Shown: one piece after another, positions 18,516-26,720 of the stretch
How positions within the stretch are numbered: the first letter of the stretch is position 1
Layout of the letters: every line of letters begins with the position of its first letter
NCBI RefSeq assembly: GCF_029870285.1
Contig: NZ_JACSYA010000028.1
Location: forward strand, 1-64,000
Reading direction: 5' to 3'
From: Delftia sp. PS-11
Lineage (GTDB): Bacteria; Pseudomonadota; Gammaproteobacteria; Burkholderiales; Burkholderiaceae_C
DNA: 64,000 nt
The notes under the pieces: generated by a model
Seen by the model: the letters and a program-made list of their open reading frames with translations, nothing else
Databases searched by the model: none
What the model was told of the DNA's origin: nothing
Position numbers and translations under genes: made by a program

Positions 18516-18543
18516 TTGACTGTACGGCTGATATCCGTATGAT
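18516..18543 (+). promoter_or_regulatory. Promoter and operator of the DUF1778/GNAT pair
   Basis: TTGACT (18516-18521) and TATGAT (18538-18543) are separated by 16 bases, a good sigma-70 promoter. An inverted repeat, TACGG at 18523-18527 and CCGTA at 18535-18539, occupies the spacer and reaches the -10 box. This is where a DUF1778 antitoxin would bind to autorepress. AGGAG at 18558-18562 precedes the ATG at 18570. Confidence 0.72.
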
Positions 18544-18569
18544 CCGAGTTCTATTCTAGGAGAACCGAC

Positions 18570-18851
18570 ATGGGCGCGCTCGCACTCAAAGATGCTCGCA
18601 TGGAGCTCAAGACCACCAAGGAAGCCAAGGAGCTGCTGAGCAAGGCCGCCGTCCTGGGCGGCATGGACCTGTCATCCTTCATGCTGTCGGCCGCCATGGA
18701 AAAGGCGCGCGAGATCCTGCTCGACCACACCTCCATCCAACTCTCGGTGCAAGGGCAGGCGCAGTTGGCCATCGTGCTGCAGAAGCCGGTTGCTCCGACC
18801 GAGGCCATGAAGGAACTGCGCCGCACGCCCCGCTTGAAAGTGCGTGAATGA
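18570..18851 (+). CDS. DUF1778 antitoxin (TacA-like)
   Basis: This 93-residue protein belongs to the DUF1778 ribbon-helix-helix antitoxins that pair with GNAT toxins. It has the N-terminal RHH part (MELKTTKEAKELLSKAA, LSSFMLSAAMEKA) and a C-terminal tail that would wrap the toxin. Its stop overlaps the toxin start by four bases. It is expected to repress its own promoter, which carries a palindrome. The location, on an island splitting a housekeeping gene cluster, fits a horizontally acquired module. Confidence 0.9.
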   Translation: MGALALKDARMELKTTKEAKELLSKAAVLGGMDLSSFMLSAAMEKAREILLDHTSIQLSVQGQAQLAIVLQKPVAPTEAMKELRRTPRLKVRE

Positions 18852-19357
18852 GTTTTTTCATCACTCGCTTCGATCCAGGTGCGAAGTATGGGGGCTACAA
18901 CCAGTTCGATTGCCAGCACGCCGTCATCAACAAGTTCGTCAAGGACTCGCTCAAGAAACAGGTCAAGCAAGGCCTGAGCGTGGCCTACGCACTGCTGGAA
19001 GAGGATGGCGACACGCAGCGATTCGCCGGCTTCTTCACGATCGCCAGCCACACCATTGCACTGTCGGCACTGGGCGCCCTGCAGCGTGGCGGTCTCCCCA
19101 AAACCATTCCCTGTATCCGCTTGATCATGCTCGGGGTTCACCATGCCGATGCAGGCCAGGGTCTTGGCTTGCAGCTCATGAACCATGCGCTGGACATCGT
19201 GAAGGTGGGGGCACAGAGCATCGGGAGTTACGGCCTGTACCTGGATGCCGACGCGGGGGCGTTCGGTTTCTATCAGAAGCTGGGCTTTGTGCCGCTGGAG
19301 GGCGACAAGAGCCCCGCGCCTTCGCCCATGTTCTTGCCCATGTCGGCGATTCCCTGA
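18848..19357 (+). CDS. GNAT acetyltransferase toxin (TacT-like)
   Basis: This 169-residue Gcn5-type acetyltransferase resembles TacT/AtaT toxins, which acetylate aminoacyl-tRNA and block translation. The acetyl-CoA pyrophosphate loop is GQGLG (in HHADAGQGLGLQL), and the C-terminal substrate-side motif is FYQKLGFVPL. The N-terminal FNCGxxxLDxFL-like start of TacT is replaced by YNQFDCQHAVINKFVKD. It is translationally coupled to the antitoxin. The tRNA target cannot be read from sequence. Confidence 0.88.
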   Translation: MSFFITRFDPGAKYGGYNQFDCQHAVINKFVKDSLKKQVKQGLSVAYALLEEDGDTQRFAGFFTIASHTIALSALGALQRGGLPKTIPCIRLIMLGVHHADAGQGLGLQLMNHALDIVKVGAQSIGSYGLYLDADAGAFGFYQKLGFVPLEGDKSPAPSPMFLPMSAIP

Positions 19358-19805
19358 GTCAGGCCGGCTACGGGACAGCACAAGCCGATAGGTCTCGTGG
19401 GGTCGATTTCCCATGACCGTAGCTACAACTGGGAAACCATTGATCGGCCAATCGGGAGTGCGACTTGGCAGATTTTCTGCCAGAGCTGCAGGAACTTCAC
19501 CATTTACCGTACCGCCCCCCGTACATTGCGGCCCACACAGGCTATTGATGGATGGGACGAGTCCGGTGCATGTCAAGATAGTTGTCGCCTGATTCATGCG
19601 CGTCGTGGCGTTTTATTCAGTGCCGATGCCGTCGCCCAAGTCTATCGTCTCGAACTCCTGCTGCGCCCAGCCCATCTCTGTGCCCCCTCTTCAGTCCATC
19701 AGATGGCTATCTTACGGACTTGTGTGTAATGGGATGGGTATAGCCCGGAGTGGTCGATGCGGTTGAACGGGTCACCGCATATGGCCGTCGAATACCTGCA
19801 TTCCA
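19358..19805. other. Degenerate region between toxin pair and Rhs locus
   Basis: This 448-base gap has no intact gene that I can support. An open frame at 19397-19729 (+) has no ribosome-binding site or recognisable product. The only meaningful content is a decayed Rhs core tip on the minus strand at 19737-19781, annotated separately. Confidence 0.6.
19700..19800 (-). pseudogene. Orphan Rhs core tip (decayed)
   Basis: On the minus strand, 19781-19737 encodes CGDPFNRIDHSGLY. The intact Rhs gene has GGDPINRIDPTGLY at the border between its conserved core and its variable C-terminus. Over 38 aligned bases the two DNA stretches share about 29. The frame upstream is shifted and the frame downstream stops after GLYPSHYTQVRKIAI. 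It lies downstream of the full rhs gene, where displaced Rhs C-termini typically accumulate. Confidence 0.65.
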
Positions 19806-20819
19806 TCAGGGCCTGCCTTTTGAAATGTTTCCACTCTCCGTTGTGGTACTGGCCGCATCCTTGCGCACCTGCAATGTGATCTCTTCAAACAGATTGCCCT
19901 CGATCACTACGCCCTTGGACTCCAGCAGGTTGATGCCAGCCTGGGGTTCCTCTTCATTCTTCCTGAACAGCCCACGGCGCTTCACGATGAAGCGGTTGTT
20001 GCGGATGATGGAGCCATCGGCATCGCGCAACTTGAGGATGGCGGGCAGCGGCGCCTTGTCGCGCGGGTCCATGTGCACGATGAAGGTATTGCCCTCGACC
20101 AGGGAGCGTGGGCCATACAGGTAAACGGCGGTGCGGCCATCGACCTCGATGGTGTTGTTGCGCACCACGTTGTCCGCCCCCGCCATGACAATGCCACGAC
20201 CACCGGACTGGATCTGGAGGTTTTCTGCGGTGTAGAAGGTGGGTGGGGAGTAGTCCCAAATACCCGCGAATGTACGGCTGTAGCCGACTTCTTTGATTGC
20301 TGGACGATCTTCTGTCAATTCCTGTAGTCTCTGACGGCCTTCTATGTAGGGCGCCAAATCTATACCAATACCCAATGGCCCAGGGGTTTCGATTACGCCG
20401 TTGTGAACTGCCAAGTGAGTCAGCGATTTGCTATTCATGCCTATGCCGCGAGTATTTTCAAACGGCTTGCCAGATATAAGATGTTTCCTTAGATCAATGT
20501 TGGAATGGCTGTCTTCTGAGAAACTAATTACACTGCCCTGACCAGCCTCGTCTGTAGGTGACCCTCGTACCCTGCCATTAATCGGATCTCTTAATTTTCT
20601 TTGTACAAAGTCGTGAATTACACAGTGATCACCTCTTCCGCTGACATACTCAACAATAGGATGAAATCCACCTCGATATTTGACGGGACTGCAGCCATCT
20701 GGCAATGGACCTTTGTCGCTGGGAGGATGGCGACTTTCCACCCATTCTTCCCAAGTCATGCCTTGGGAAAGTCCGGAAGATAAAATTACCAAGATGAATG
20801 TCAGTGATTTAAATTTCAT
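19806..20819 (-). CDS. Secreted parallel beta-helix protein coupled to Rhs
   Basis: This 337-residue protein has a Sec signal peptide (MKFKSLTFILVILSSGLSQG). Its C-terminal half has right-handed beta-helix repeats (VVRNNTIEV, LVEGNTFIV, IIRNNRFIV, VIEGNLFEE, each a rung of the parallel beta-helix type). The start at 20819 overlaps the rhs stop codon as ATGA, so it is translationally coupled to the toxin-like Rhs gene. The N-terminal half (DGCSPVKYRGG to the helix) is not recognised. Base composition at the 5' end is AT-rich like the rhs 3' end. Position suggests an immunity or accessory protein acting outside the cytoplasm; this is inference. Confidence 0.7.
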   Translation of the reverse strand: MKFKSLTFILVILSSGLSQGMTWEEWVESRHPPSDKGPLPDGCSPVKYRGGFHPIVEYVSGRGDHCVIHDFVQRKLRDPINGRVRGSPTDEAGQGSVISFSEDSHSNIDLRKHLISGKPFENTRGIGMNSKSLTHLAVHNGVIETPGPLGIGIDLAPYIEGRQRLQELTEDRPAIKEVGYSRTFAGIWDYSPPTFYTAENLQIQSGGRGIVMAGADNVVRNNTIEVDGRTAVYLYGPRSLVEGNTFIVHMDPRDKAPLPAILKLRDADGSIIRNNRFIVKRRGLFRKNEEEPQAGINLLESKGVVIEGNLFEEITLQVRKDAASTTTESGNISKGRP

Positions 20820-23800
20820 ACTGGCTTGCATATGGTACTCCTGGGTAAGCAGACGCCTGGGTATTTTTCTTCTTGCCCAACGAGCCCTCCAAGAAATTTT
20901 TCCCTATTAGAGTTGGCTTGTCTTTCACTGTAAGCTCCAGACTCTGAATTTTTAAGGTTAATTTCTATTGATTCAACCAATCCTTCCTTTTGACCTTTCT
21001 TTGTCGGCTTTAGCTTTCCATCATTTATCCATGATTTGATGGCATCTTCTAGCATATTAAATTTATTTTGTGAATTTCTGCCAGTCTCTCTAATAGAATT
21101 AAATCTCTCCAGTACTTTTTCTATCTCTTTAAAACTGACCGCCGGATTTTTCCCGTACCGCGTCAGAAACTCATAAACCGCCCTCTCACCCTGCAGCGAT
21201 CGATACTCCCGCCTGTCCCAATAAGGCACATCTGGATCAGGCATATTCCCCAGCATTGGCATGTCCTCGTCATAGGTGTAATCCGGCTCGGACCCTGCAA
21301 ACCCATGCCCTATGCCAAGCTTCACGCTGATGGCATCGAACGGCCGGTTGTCCTTGTCCCGGTGGCTGAAGGTGTCCAGATACGCATGCAGGAATTCCCC
21401 CAGAAACTGGAACTCGGCGCAGGGCTGCTCCGGGTTGCCCAGCCGGCTGGCGTTGAGCAGGTTCTGTAACTGCGGGCTCAGGTTGCCCACCACGCTGTTG
21501 ACGTTGCTGTTGTCGTAGGGCGTGAGGGTGTTGCCCTCTTCATCCGACAACGTGAAGTGGTACCACAGCAGCTGCCTTTTGTTCTTGAAGATGGAGCCGA
21601 TCGTCTTGACCACGGTTGCATCATCCAGTGGCCGGGTGATGGGGTTGTCATCCACATACTGCGAAGCCAGCGCCGTGATGCGCGCAGGCTCGTAGTCCAG
21701 CCCGGCGGCCAGGGCCAGAAAGAACACCATGTAGTAATGCATGTCCTCCTGGTACAGGCCGGTCGGATCGATCCTGTTGATCGGGTCACCTCCCGCATAC
21801 AGGTAGGCATCGGGCCCGTCCGGATAGCCCAGCGGGTCGGGCTGCAGGTAGCGTCCCGCAGCCGGGTCGTAGGTGCGGTGCCAGTTGTCGTGCAGACCTG
21901 TTTCCGCATCGAAGTACTGGCCCGGCAGGCGCAGGTTGAGCACGGCCTGCTCGCCGAGGCGGGTCTTTTCTGCCGCTGGCTGCATCTCAGGCCCGCCCCA
22001 GGGTGTCTGGCTGCTGCGCCAGACCACGCGCTGGCGCTCGTCGGTCATGGCCTGCGGGCTGCCCCGGTGGTCGTTGTGGATGTACAGCGTGCGTGCCTTG
22101 CCGCTGGGGTTGTCGGGGTTGTGGGCCGACTCCAGCTTGGCGATGGGTATCGCACGTGTGCCTTCGCTCAGGTACAGGTACTGGCTGGTGATGCGACCTT
22201 CGCCGTCCATTTCCGCTACCAGCAGGCCTGATTGCCACAGGTAGTGGCTGTGGTGCGCCATGCCGCCCCGGTGGACGGTCTTGCCTACGCGCTGGCCCTG
22301 GCTGTTGTAGCGGTAGCGGGCGATCAGCGTGCCTTGGAGGTCGCTGATGCTTTGCACCTGCCCGCTGGCAGTGTAGGTGTAGCGGTACTGGCGGTCTTGT
22401 GTGGTGCGGCCTTGCAGATCATGCGCAAGGATGGCCTGGGACGGGGCCCTGCCGGGCATGGATACGGGTTGCAGGCGTGTGGCTTCGGCGGCATCCGCAG
22501 GCTCCGTGGCGGGCACCAGCATGCCAAAGCCCCGATAGCGGTAGACGGTGTTGCGCAGCGCTGGGGGGCCGGCCTGCTCGATGGACTGGATGCGCGGCCC
22601 CACGCCGTAGCCGTAGCGCTGCGTGGCGATCTGTCCGATGGCCTGTTGCGTGAGCCGGCCTGCGATATCGTGGCGTCTGGTGGTGGTGATGCCGTTGCCT
22701 GCGGTGTATTGGCGCAGGCCGTTGAAGGGGTCAATCTGGATGCCGCTGGCCACGGTCTGCCAGGGCAGCATGCGTTCGAGCAAAGCGGTGGCGCTGGCGC
22801 CCAGCCAGTGGTCGCTGGTCTGCAGCAAAGCAGCCACCCAGGCGCTTTGCAGATGCAGACTTTGTACGCTGGCGCCTTCGCTGGCGGGGCCGCGCCGGGT
22901 GACGAGCACGCGGCCATCGGCCAGGGTTCGGCTGTGCACGAGACCGCCGCCTCCATAGCGCGTGGCGGTGCGGTAGCGGTGTGCGGTCTTGCCATCGGGC
23001 ATGGCTAGGGCAATGCTGCGTTCCACGGGCCGGCCCAGCGCGTCGTAGATGATGCGTTCCCGCTGTTCGGGGCCATCGGCCTCGTGCAACAGGCTGCCCT
23101 GGTAGTGCAGTGTGGTGCTGCGCTGCGCGCTGTGGTCTGCACCCATGTCGCGGCGCGGGCCGGGCGCGGGTTCGTAGGTTTTGTTCAGCATCCGGCCGCT
23201 GCCGTAGTGGAGGTAGCGGGTGCTGCTGCCGTCGGCCCGGGTGTGCAGCAGGAGCCGGTCGGCGCTGTCGTAGCGCGCGCTTTGGCGGCCATGGGCGCCC
23301 AGGTCCATGAGGACGGTGCGGCCAAAGTCGTCTTTCAGGATCTTTTGCCGCTCGGAGCCGGCCAGCGCGCCCGTGGCGGGGGCGTTGCCAGGGCTGCCGG
23401 CTCCCGCCCCGGTCAATGCCAGGCGTGTGAAGCCGTCGGGGGTCTGGGACAGGCGTGCCTGCAGGGTGCCGCCTTGCAGCCAGCGGGTGCGGATGTCATC
23501 GCCGTCGATGTGCTGCAGCAGTTCGCCCGCATCGCCATAGGCGTAGCTGTCCAGCCGCCCGTCGGGCAGCAGGCGGTGGCTCAGGCGCCCTTGCGCGTCC
23601 CAGCCGAAGTAGGCGGCGCGCTCGGGTCGGTCCTGGCCCGGGCGGTACAGGCCCATGCGGGTGATGCGGCCTTCGCTGTCATGCTCTGTGCGCTGGCGGT
23701 GGCCTTGCGGGTCGCCCACAGTGACACTTCGGGTGTCGCCACCCTGGTAAGCCCATTCGACGCTCCGGCCTGCGGCGTCGGTGGCGCGGCTCAGGCGCCC

Positions 23801-25969
23801 CAGGGCGTCGTGGCGCACCTGGCGCAGGTTCATCGCCTGCTGGCTGTCTGGCAGGAGCTGGCCCTGGGCGTCGAGCTGCCAGCCGGTGACGCTGTGGTCT
23901 TGTGGCTGCAGGGCGATGAAGGACAGGGGGCTGTAGCGGATCTGGTGGCGCAGGCGCCGCACGCCGTCGGTTTCCTGGCGCGCGAGCAGGCGCCCGGCTG
24001 CATCGTGCTCCAGCACCACGTCCACGCCGCCGGGCTGCTCCACGCGCAGCACGCGGTTGCCGTCGGCATCCCAGTGCAGCCGCGTGATGTCGTCATCCAG
24101 CGGGCCACCTTCGTAGCTGCCCGGCCGGTTGGGCAGCGGGCCGTCGATTTCCACCAGCACGCTGCGCCGGTTGATGCCCTGGTAGCGGTAGCGCGTGCGC
24201 CGCTCCAGCGGCATGGCCTGGCTGGCATCGCCGGCCACTGCGCCGTTCTGGTCCAGCGGGCTGTAGCCCGTCTCGGTGATCTCCAGCGGCTGGCGCCAGG
24301 CGTTGTATTGGATGCGCACCTGGTGTTCACGCCCGGCCACCACGCTGGGGCGGGCGATGAGTTCAGGCCCGTACTGGCGCCAGGCGTCTTTGCCGTATTC
24401 GTAGCGCACCAGCCATTGCGGCGTCTGCGGTTTTCCGTGGGCGTAGGCAATGCGGCTGATGGTCAGCGGCCGCCCGAAGGGGTCCAGCTGCGTGCGCAGG
24501 CCCTCCAGCGGCCGGCCTTGTTCATCCAGCCGCGTGGTCTCGGTCAGCCGCCCCTGGGCGTCGTACTGGTAGCGCAGGTTGCCGGGACCGCAGCTGGCGC
24601 AGCCGGGTCCGCGCACTTGCAGCAGCCGCCACTGGCCGCCGATGGTGTCGTAGTGGTAGGTGGTTTGCTGGCCCAGGCTGTTGGTCAGGGTGTTCTTCCA
24701 GGGCTGGCTCAGGTCCAGAGTGATCCTGTCCTGCCGGCTGCCGGGCGCGCCGCGCACGCTCAGGATGGCGCGGCCATTGGCGGCGTAGCCGTAGCTGGCG
24801 ATGCGCTCGTTCAGGCGCTGGCCGTCGCTGCCCTGGCCCTGCACGCTGATGCCAGTGAGCAAGGTGGGGTGGCGCGGGTCTTCGTAGTGGTAGTGGCGCT
24901 CTACGGGCTCCTGGGCCGAGGCCCCGGGCAGGCGCGCCTGCACGAGGCTGGCGCGCAGTTTGTCTGCAGGCTGGGTGCTGCCGGGCAGCGGCGCGCTGCC
25001 GTGGCGGTATTCGATGCGGCCCACGGGGCTGTCGATGGCCTGCACCAGCACGCGTTCGACGGGGGACGTGCCGGGCGCCCCAGCGGACTCGGAGTAGCGC
25101 AGGTGCAGGCTGCGGCCCTGCGGGTCGGTGACCTGCAGCAGGCGCGTGCCGTGGGCGTTGTAGCGCAGGCGCACACGTTCGCCGGTGGGCAGGCCGATGG
25201 TGGTCAGGAGTCCGTGGCGGTTGAAGCGCAGCTCGCGCCCATCCATCCAGCGCCAGACGAAGTAGCGGTTGTGGGCCTGCTTGCTGCTTTGCTGATTCGT
25301 GGGCTGATTGCCCTGCTGCGCGCCTTCGGCATCGAAGATCCTGACGATGCCATTGCCCGGCTGCTCGCTGGCGCACAGGCTGGGGGTGTCGGGGTTCTTG
25401 CTGAAGATGATGCGGGTGCCGTCGGCCTGCACGATCTGCAGGTTGGCAGAGGTTTCGTACAGGCGCGCTTCGTAGCTGAGCAGCCAGCCGCGCCCGAGCA
25501 TGCCGGGTGGAACGTTGGGGCGGCTGTATTCGCTGTTGTAGTGGCGCACGACCTCCAGGCCGAGCACGCCGGGCAGCGCGGGCATGTCGACCTCGCGCTG
25601 GTATTTGTTGCCGTTGATGAGGTGGATGGGATTGCCTGCGCCCTGGTTGACAGGGCTGGAGCTGCCCTGGGAGGCAGGACCGGCGCCGCCACAGGGGCTG
25701 CCGCCGGGGGTGGGCGTACAGGAGCCGCCACCGCCACCGGAACCGGAACCGGAACCGGAACCGGAACCGGAACCGCCGCCGATGCTGATGCCGCCGCCGG
25801 TGCCGGGAGCGCAGCTTTGGACGGTGGGATCGCACTTGCGGGCGCCGGTGCTCTGGGTCAGCACGGTGGCTGCCGTGCTGTGCGCCAGCAGGGCGGCGAT
25901 GAAGGGAAAGGCCATGCGCAGCAGCGCGTGCCGCCACTGCTGCCACTGCCGTGTGAGCCATCGGTCCAT
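20816..25969 (-). CDS. Sec-exported Rhs protein with DUF6765-like C-terminal domain
   Basis: This is a 1717-residue Rhs/YD-repeat protein. Residues 1-34 look like a Sec signal peptide. A Cys-containing linker and a Gly-Ser repeat follow. DUF6531-like sequence and YD repeats run from about residue 100 to the core border (RYLQPDPLGYPDGPDAYLYAGGDPINRIDPTG; D1401 is in IDPTG). There is no PAAR domain or T6SS N-terminus. The C-terminal domain (about 1405-1717) begins with DMHYY and contains SQYVDD and H1528-x3-D1532-x3-H1536 (in HAYLDTFSH). This pattern matches DUF6765, whose conserved His/Asp residues suggest a metal-dependent hydrolase. The last roughly 300 bases are much more AT-rich than the core. 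It is likely a polymorphic toxin or surface protein. Confidence 0.85.
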   Translation of the reverse strand: MDRWLTRQWQQWRHALLRMAFPFIAALLAHSTAATVLTQSTGARKCDPTVQSCAPGTGGGISIGGGSGSGSGSGSGSGGGGGSCTPTPGGSPCGGAGPASQGSSSPVNQGAGNPIHLINGNKYQREVDMPALPGVLGLEVVRHYNSEYSRPNVPPGMLGRGWLLSYEARLYETSANLQIVQADGTRIIFSKNPDTPSLCASEQPGNGIVRIFDAEGAQQGNQPTNQQSSKQAHNRYFVWRWMDGRELRFNRHGLLTTIGLPTGERVRLRYNAHGTRLLQVTDPQGRSLHLRYSESAGAPGTSPVERVLVQAIDSPVGRIEYRHGSAPLPGSTQPADKLRASLVQARLPGASAQEPVERHYHYEDPRHPTLLTGISVQGQGSDGQRLNERIASYGYAANGRAILSVRGAPGSRQDRITLDLSQPWKNTLTNSLGQQTTYHYDTIGGQWRLLQVRGPGCASCGPGNLRYQYDAQGRLTETTRLDEQGRPLEGLRTQLDPFGRPLTISRIAYAHGKPQTPQWLVRYEYGKDAWRQYGPELIARPSVVAGREHQVRIQYNAWRQPLEITETGYSPLDQNGAVAGDASQAMPLERRTRYRYQGINRRSVLVEIDGPLPNRPGSYEGGPLDDDITRLHWDADGNRVLRVEQPGGVDVVLEHDAAGRLLARQETDGVRRLRHQIRYSPLSFIALQPQDHSVTGWQLDAQGQLLPDSQQAMNLRQVRHDALGRLSRATDAAGRSVEWAYQGGDTRSVTVGDPQGHRQRTEHDSEGRITRMGLYRPGQDRPERAAYFGWDAQGRLSHRLLPDGRLDSYAYGDAGELLQHIDGDDIRTRWLQGGTLQARLSQTPDGFTRLALTGAGAGSPGNAPATGALAGSERQKILKDDFGRTVLMDLGAHGRQSARYDSADRLLLHTRADGSSTRYLHYGSGRMLNKTYEPAPGPRRDMGADHSAQRSTTLHYQGSLLHEADGPEQRERIIYDALGRPVERSIALAMPDGKTAHRYRTATRYGGGGLVHSRTLADGRVLVTRRGPASEGASVQSLHLQSAWVAALLQTSDHWLGASATALLERMLPWQTVASGIQIDPFNGLRQYTAGNGITTTRRHDIAGRLTQQAIGQIATQRYGYGVGPRIQSIEQAGPPALRNTVYRYRGFGMLVPATEPADAAEATRLQPVSMPGRAPSQAILAHDLQGRTTQDRQYRYTYTASGQVQSISDLQGTLIARYRYNSQGQRVGKTVHRGGMAHHSHYLWQSGLLVAEMDGEGRITSQYLYLSEGTRAIPIAKLESAHNPDNPSGKARTLYIHNDHRGSPQAMTDERQRVVWRSSQTPWGGPEMQPAAEKTRLGEQAVLNLRLPGQYFDAETGLHDNWHRTYDPAAGRYLQPDPLGYPDGPDAYLYAGGDPINRIDPTGLYQEDMHYYMVFFLALAAGLDYEPARITALASQYVDDNPITRPLDDATVVKTIGSIFKNKRQLLWYHFTLSDEEGNTLTPYDNSNVNSVVGNLSPQLQNLLNASRLGNPEQPCAEFQFLGEFLHAYLDTFSHRDKDNRPFDAISVKLGIGHGFAGSEPDYTYDEDMPMLGNMPDPDVPYWDRREYRSLQGERAVYEFLTRYGKNPAVSFKEIEKVLERFNSIRETGRNSQNKFNMLEDAIKSWINDGKLKPTKKGQKEGLVESIEINLKNSESGAYSERQANSNREKFLGGLVGQEEKYPGVCLPRSTICKPV
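25737..25775 (-). repeat. Hexanucleotide repeat encoding a Gly-Ser linker
   Basis: Six copies of CCGGAA on the plus strand (25737-25772) encode a Gly-Ser tract of the Rhs N-terminal linker. The unit keeps the frame, so slippage would only change linker length. Confidence 0.95.
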
Positions 25970-26210
25970 GGAGTCCTCCCTGTGATGGGCAATCGCAGGG
26001 AAGGCGCGGGGCGGGCGGTGGCTGGCAGGCGGCTTGTCCCTGTATCGGGTAGCAGGTCAATCTAACCAAAGCCCTGACAAATGTCGTTAGGACCATTCTG
26101 ATTTTTGTCTGATTCGATCAGACACGGTCTGTAAGACACGGTCGATCAGACATGGCACCGCTCCTGCCGCACATGAGAAGATCGCAGGCCTGCCCCTTGC
26201 AAGGACTGCC
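25970..26210. promoter_or_regulatory. Divergent rhs/pncC intergenic region with repeats
   Basis: The region contains a perfect dyad TCTGAT-TCG-ATCAGA (26108-26122). It also has a 10-bp direct repeat AGACACGGTC (26120-26129 and 26134-26143) and a 13-mer CGATCAGACAYGG (26115-26127 and 26143-26155, one mismatch). They could be operators of the rhs promoter or a remnant of the island boundary; I cannot decide which. Confidence 0.5.
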
Positions 26211-26720
26211 ATGCCCTCACTGATCAATGACCCGGACCACATCAATGCCTTGGTGCAAGCCCTTGCCGGCGCCTTGCAGGCGCGCGGCTGGATGCTGGCC
26301 ACGGCCGAGAGCTGCACGGGCGGCATGATCGCTGCCGCCTGCACGGACCGTGCGGGGTCCAGCGAATGGTTCGAGCGCGGCTTTGTCAGCTATTCCAACG
26401 ATGCCAAGCAGGAGCTGCTGGGCGTGCCCATGGCGCTGATTGCAGAGCACGGCGCCGTGAGCGAGCCCGTGGCGCGCGCCATGGCCGAGGGAGCCGTCGC
26501 GCATTCACATGCGCGATGCAGCGTGGCGGTGACGGGGGTGGCCGGCCCTGGCGGCGGCAGCGCCGCCAAGCCTGTGGGCACGGTCTGGTTCGGCTGGTGC
26601 CTGGACGGCGCCACGCACACCGAGTGCCAGCGGTTTGACGGCGACCGCGCCGCCGTGCGCCAGGCCACTGTGGCGCATGCCTTGCAGCGCCTGAACGCGA
26701 TGCTCAGCGCAGGGCCTTGA
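26211..26720 (+). CDS. pncC: Nicotinamide-nucleotide amidase (CinA C-terminal type)
   Basis: This enzyme deamidates nicotinamide mononucleotide in the pyridine-nucleotide cycle. The 169-residue protein is the stand-alone amidase domain: LATAESCTGGMIAAACTDRAGSS contains the catalytic serine region, followed by FVSYSNDAKQELLGV and VAVTGVAGPGGGS. Length is typical. In relatives it follows pgpA directly. Its last 17 bases overlap the convergent XRE gene. Confidence 0.95.
   Translation: MPSLINDPDHINALVQALAGALQARGWMLATAESCTGGMIAAACTDRAGSSEWFERGFVSYSNDAKQELLGVPMALIAEHGAVSEPVARAMAEGAVAHSHARCSVAVTGVAGPGGGSAAKPVGTVWFGWCLDGATHTECQRFDGDRAAVRQATVAHALQRLNAMLSAGP

Noticed and set aside
19397..19729. A 110-codon plus-strand ORF after the GNAT toxin
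   Set aside because: No Shine-Dalgarno and no recognisable product, in a region that looks decayed.
23084..26065. A 993-codon open frame on the plus strand opposite rhs
   Set aside because: It is a shadow of the Rhs gene: codon-position GC bias and YD-repeat structure belong to the minus strand, and the product has no recognisable domain or ribosome-binding site.
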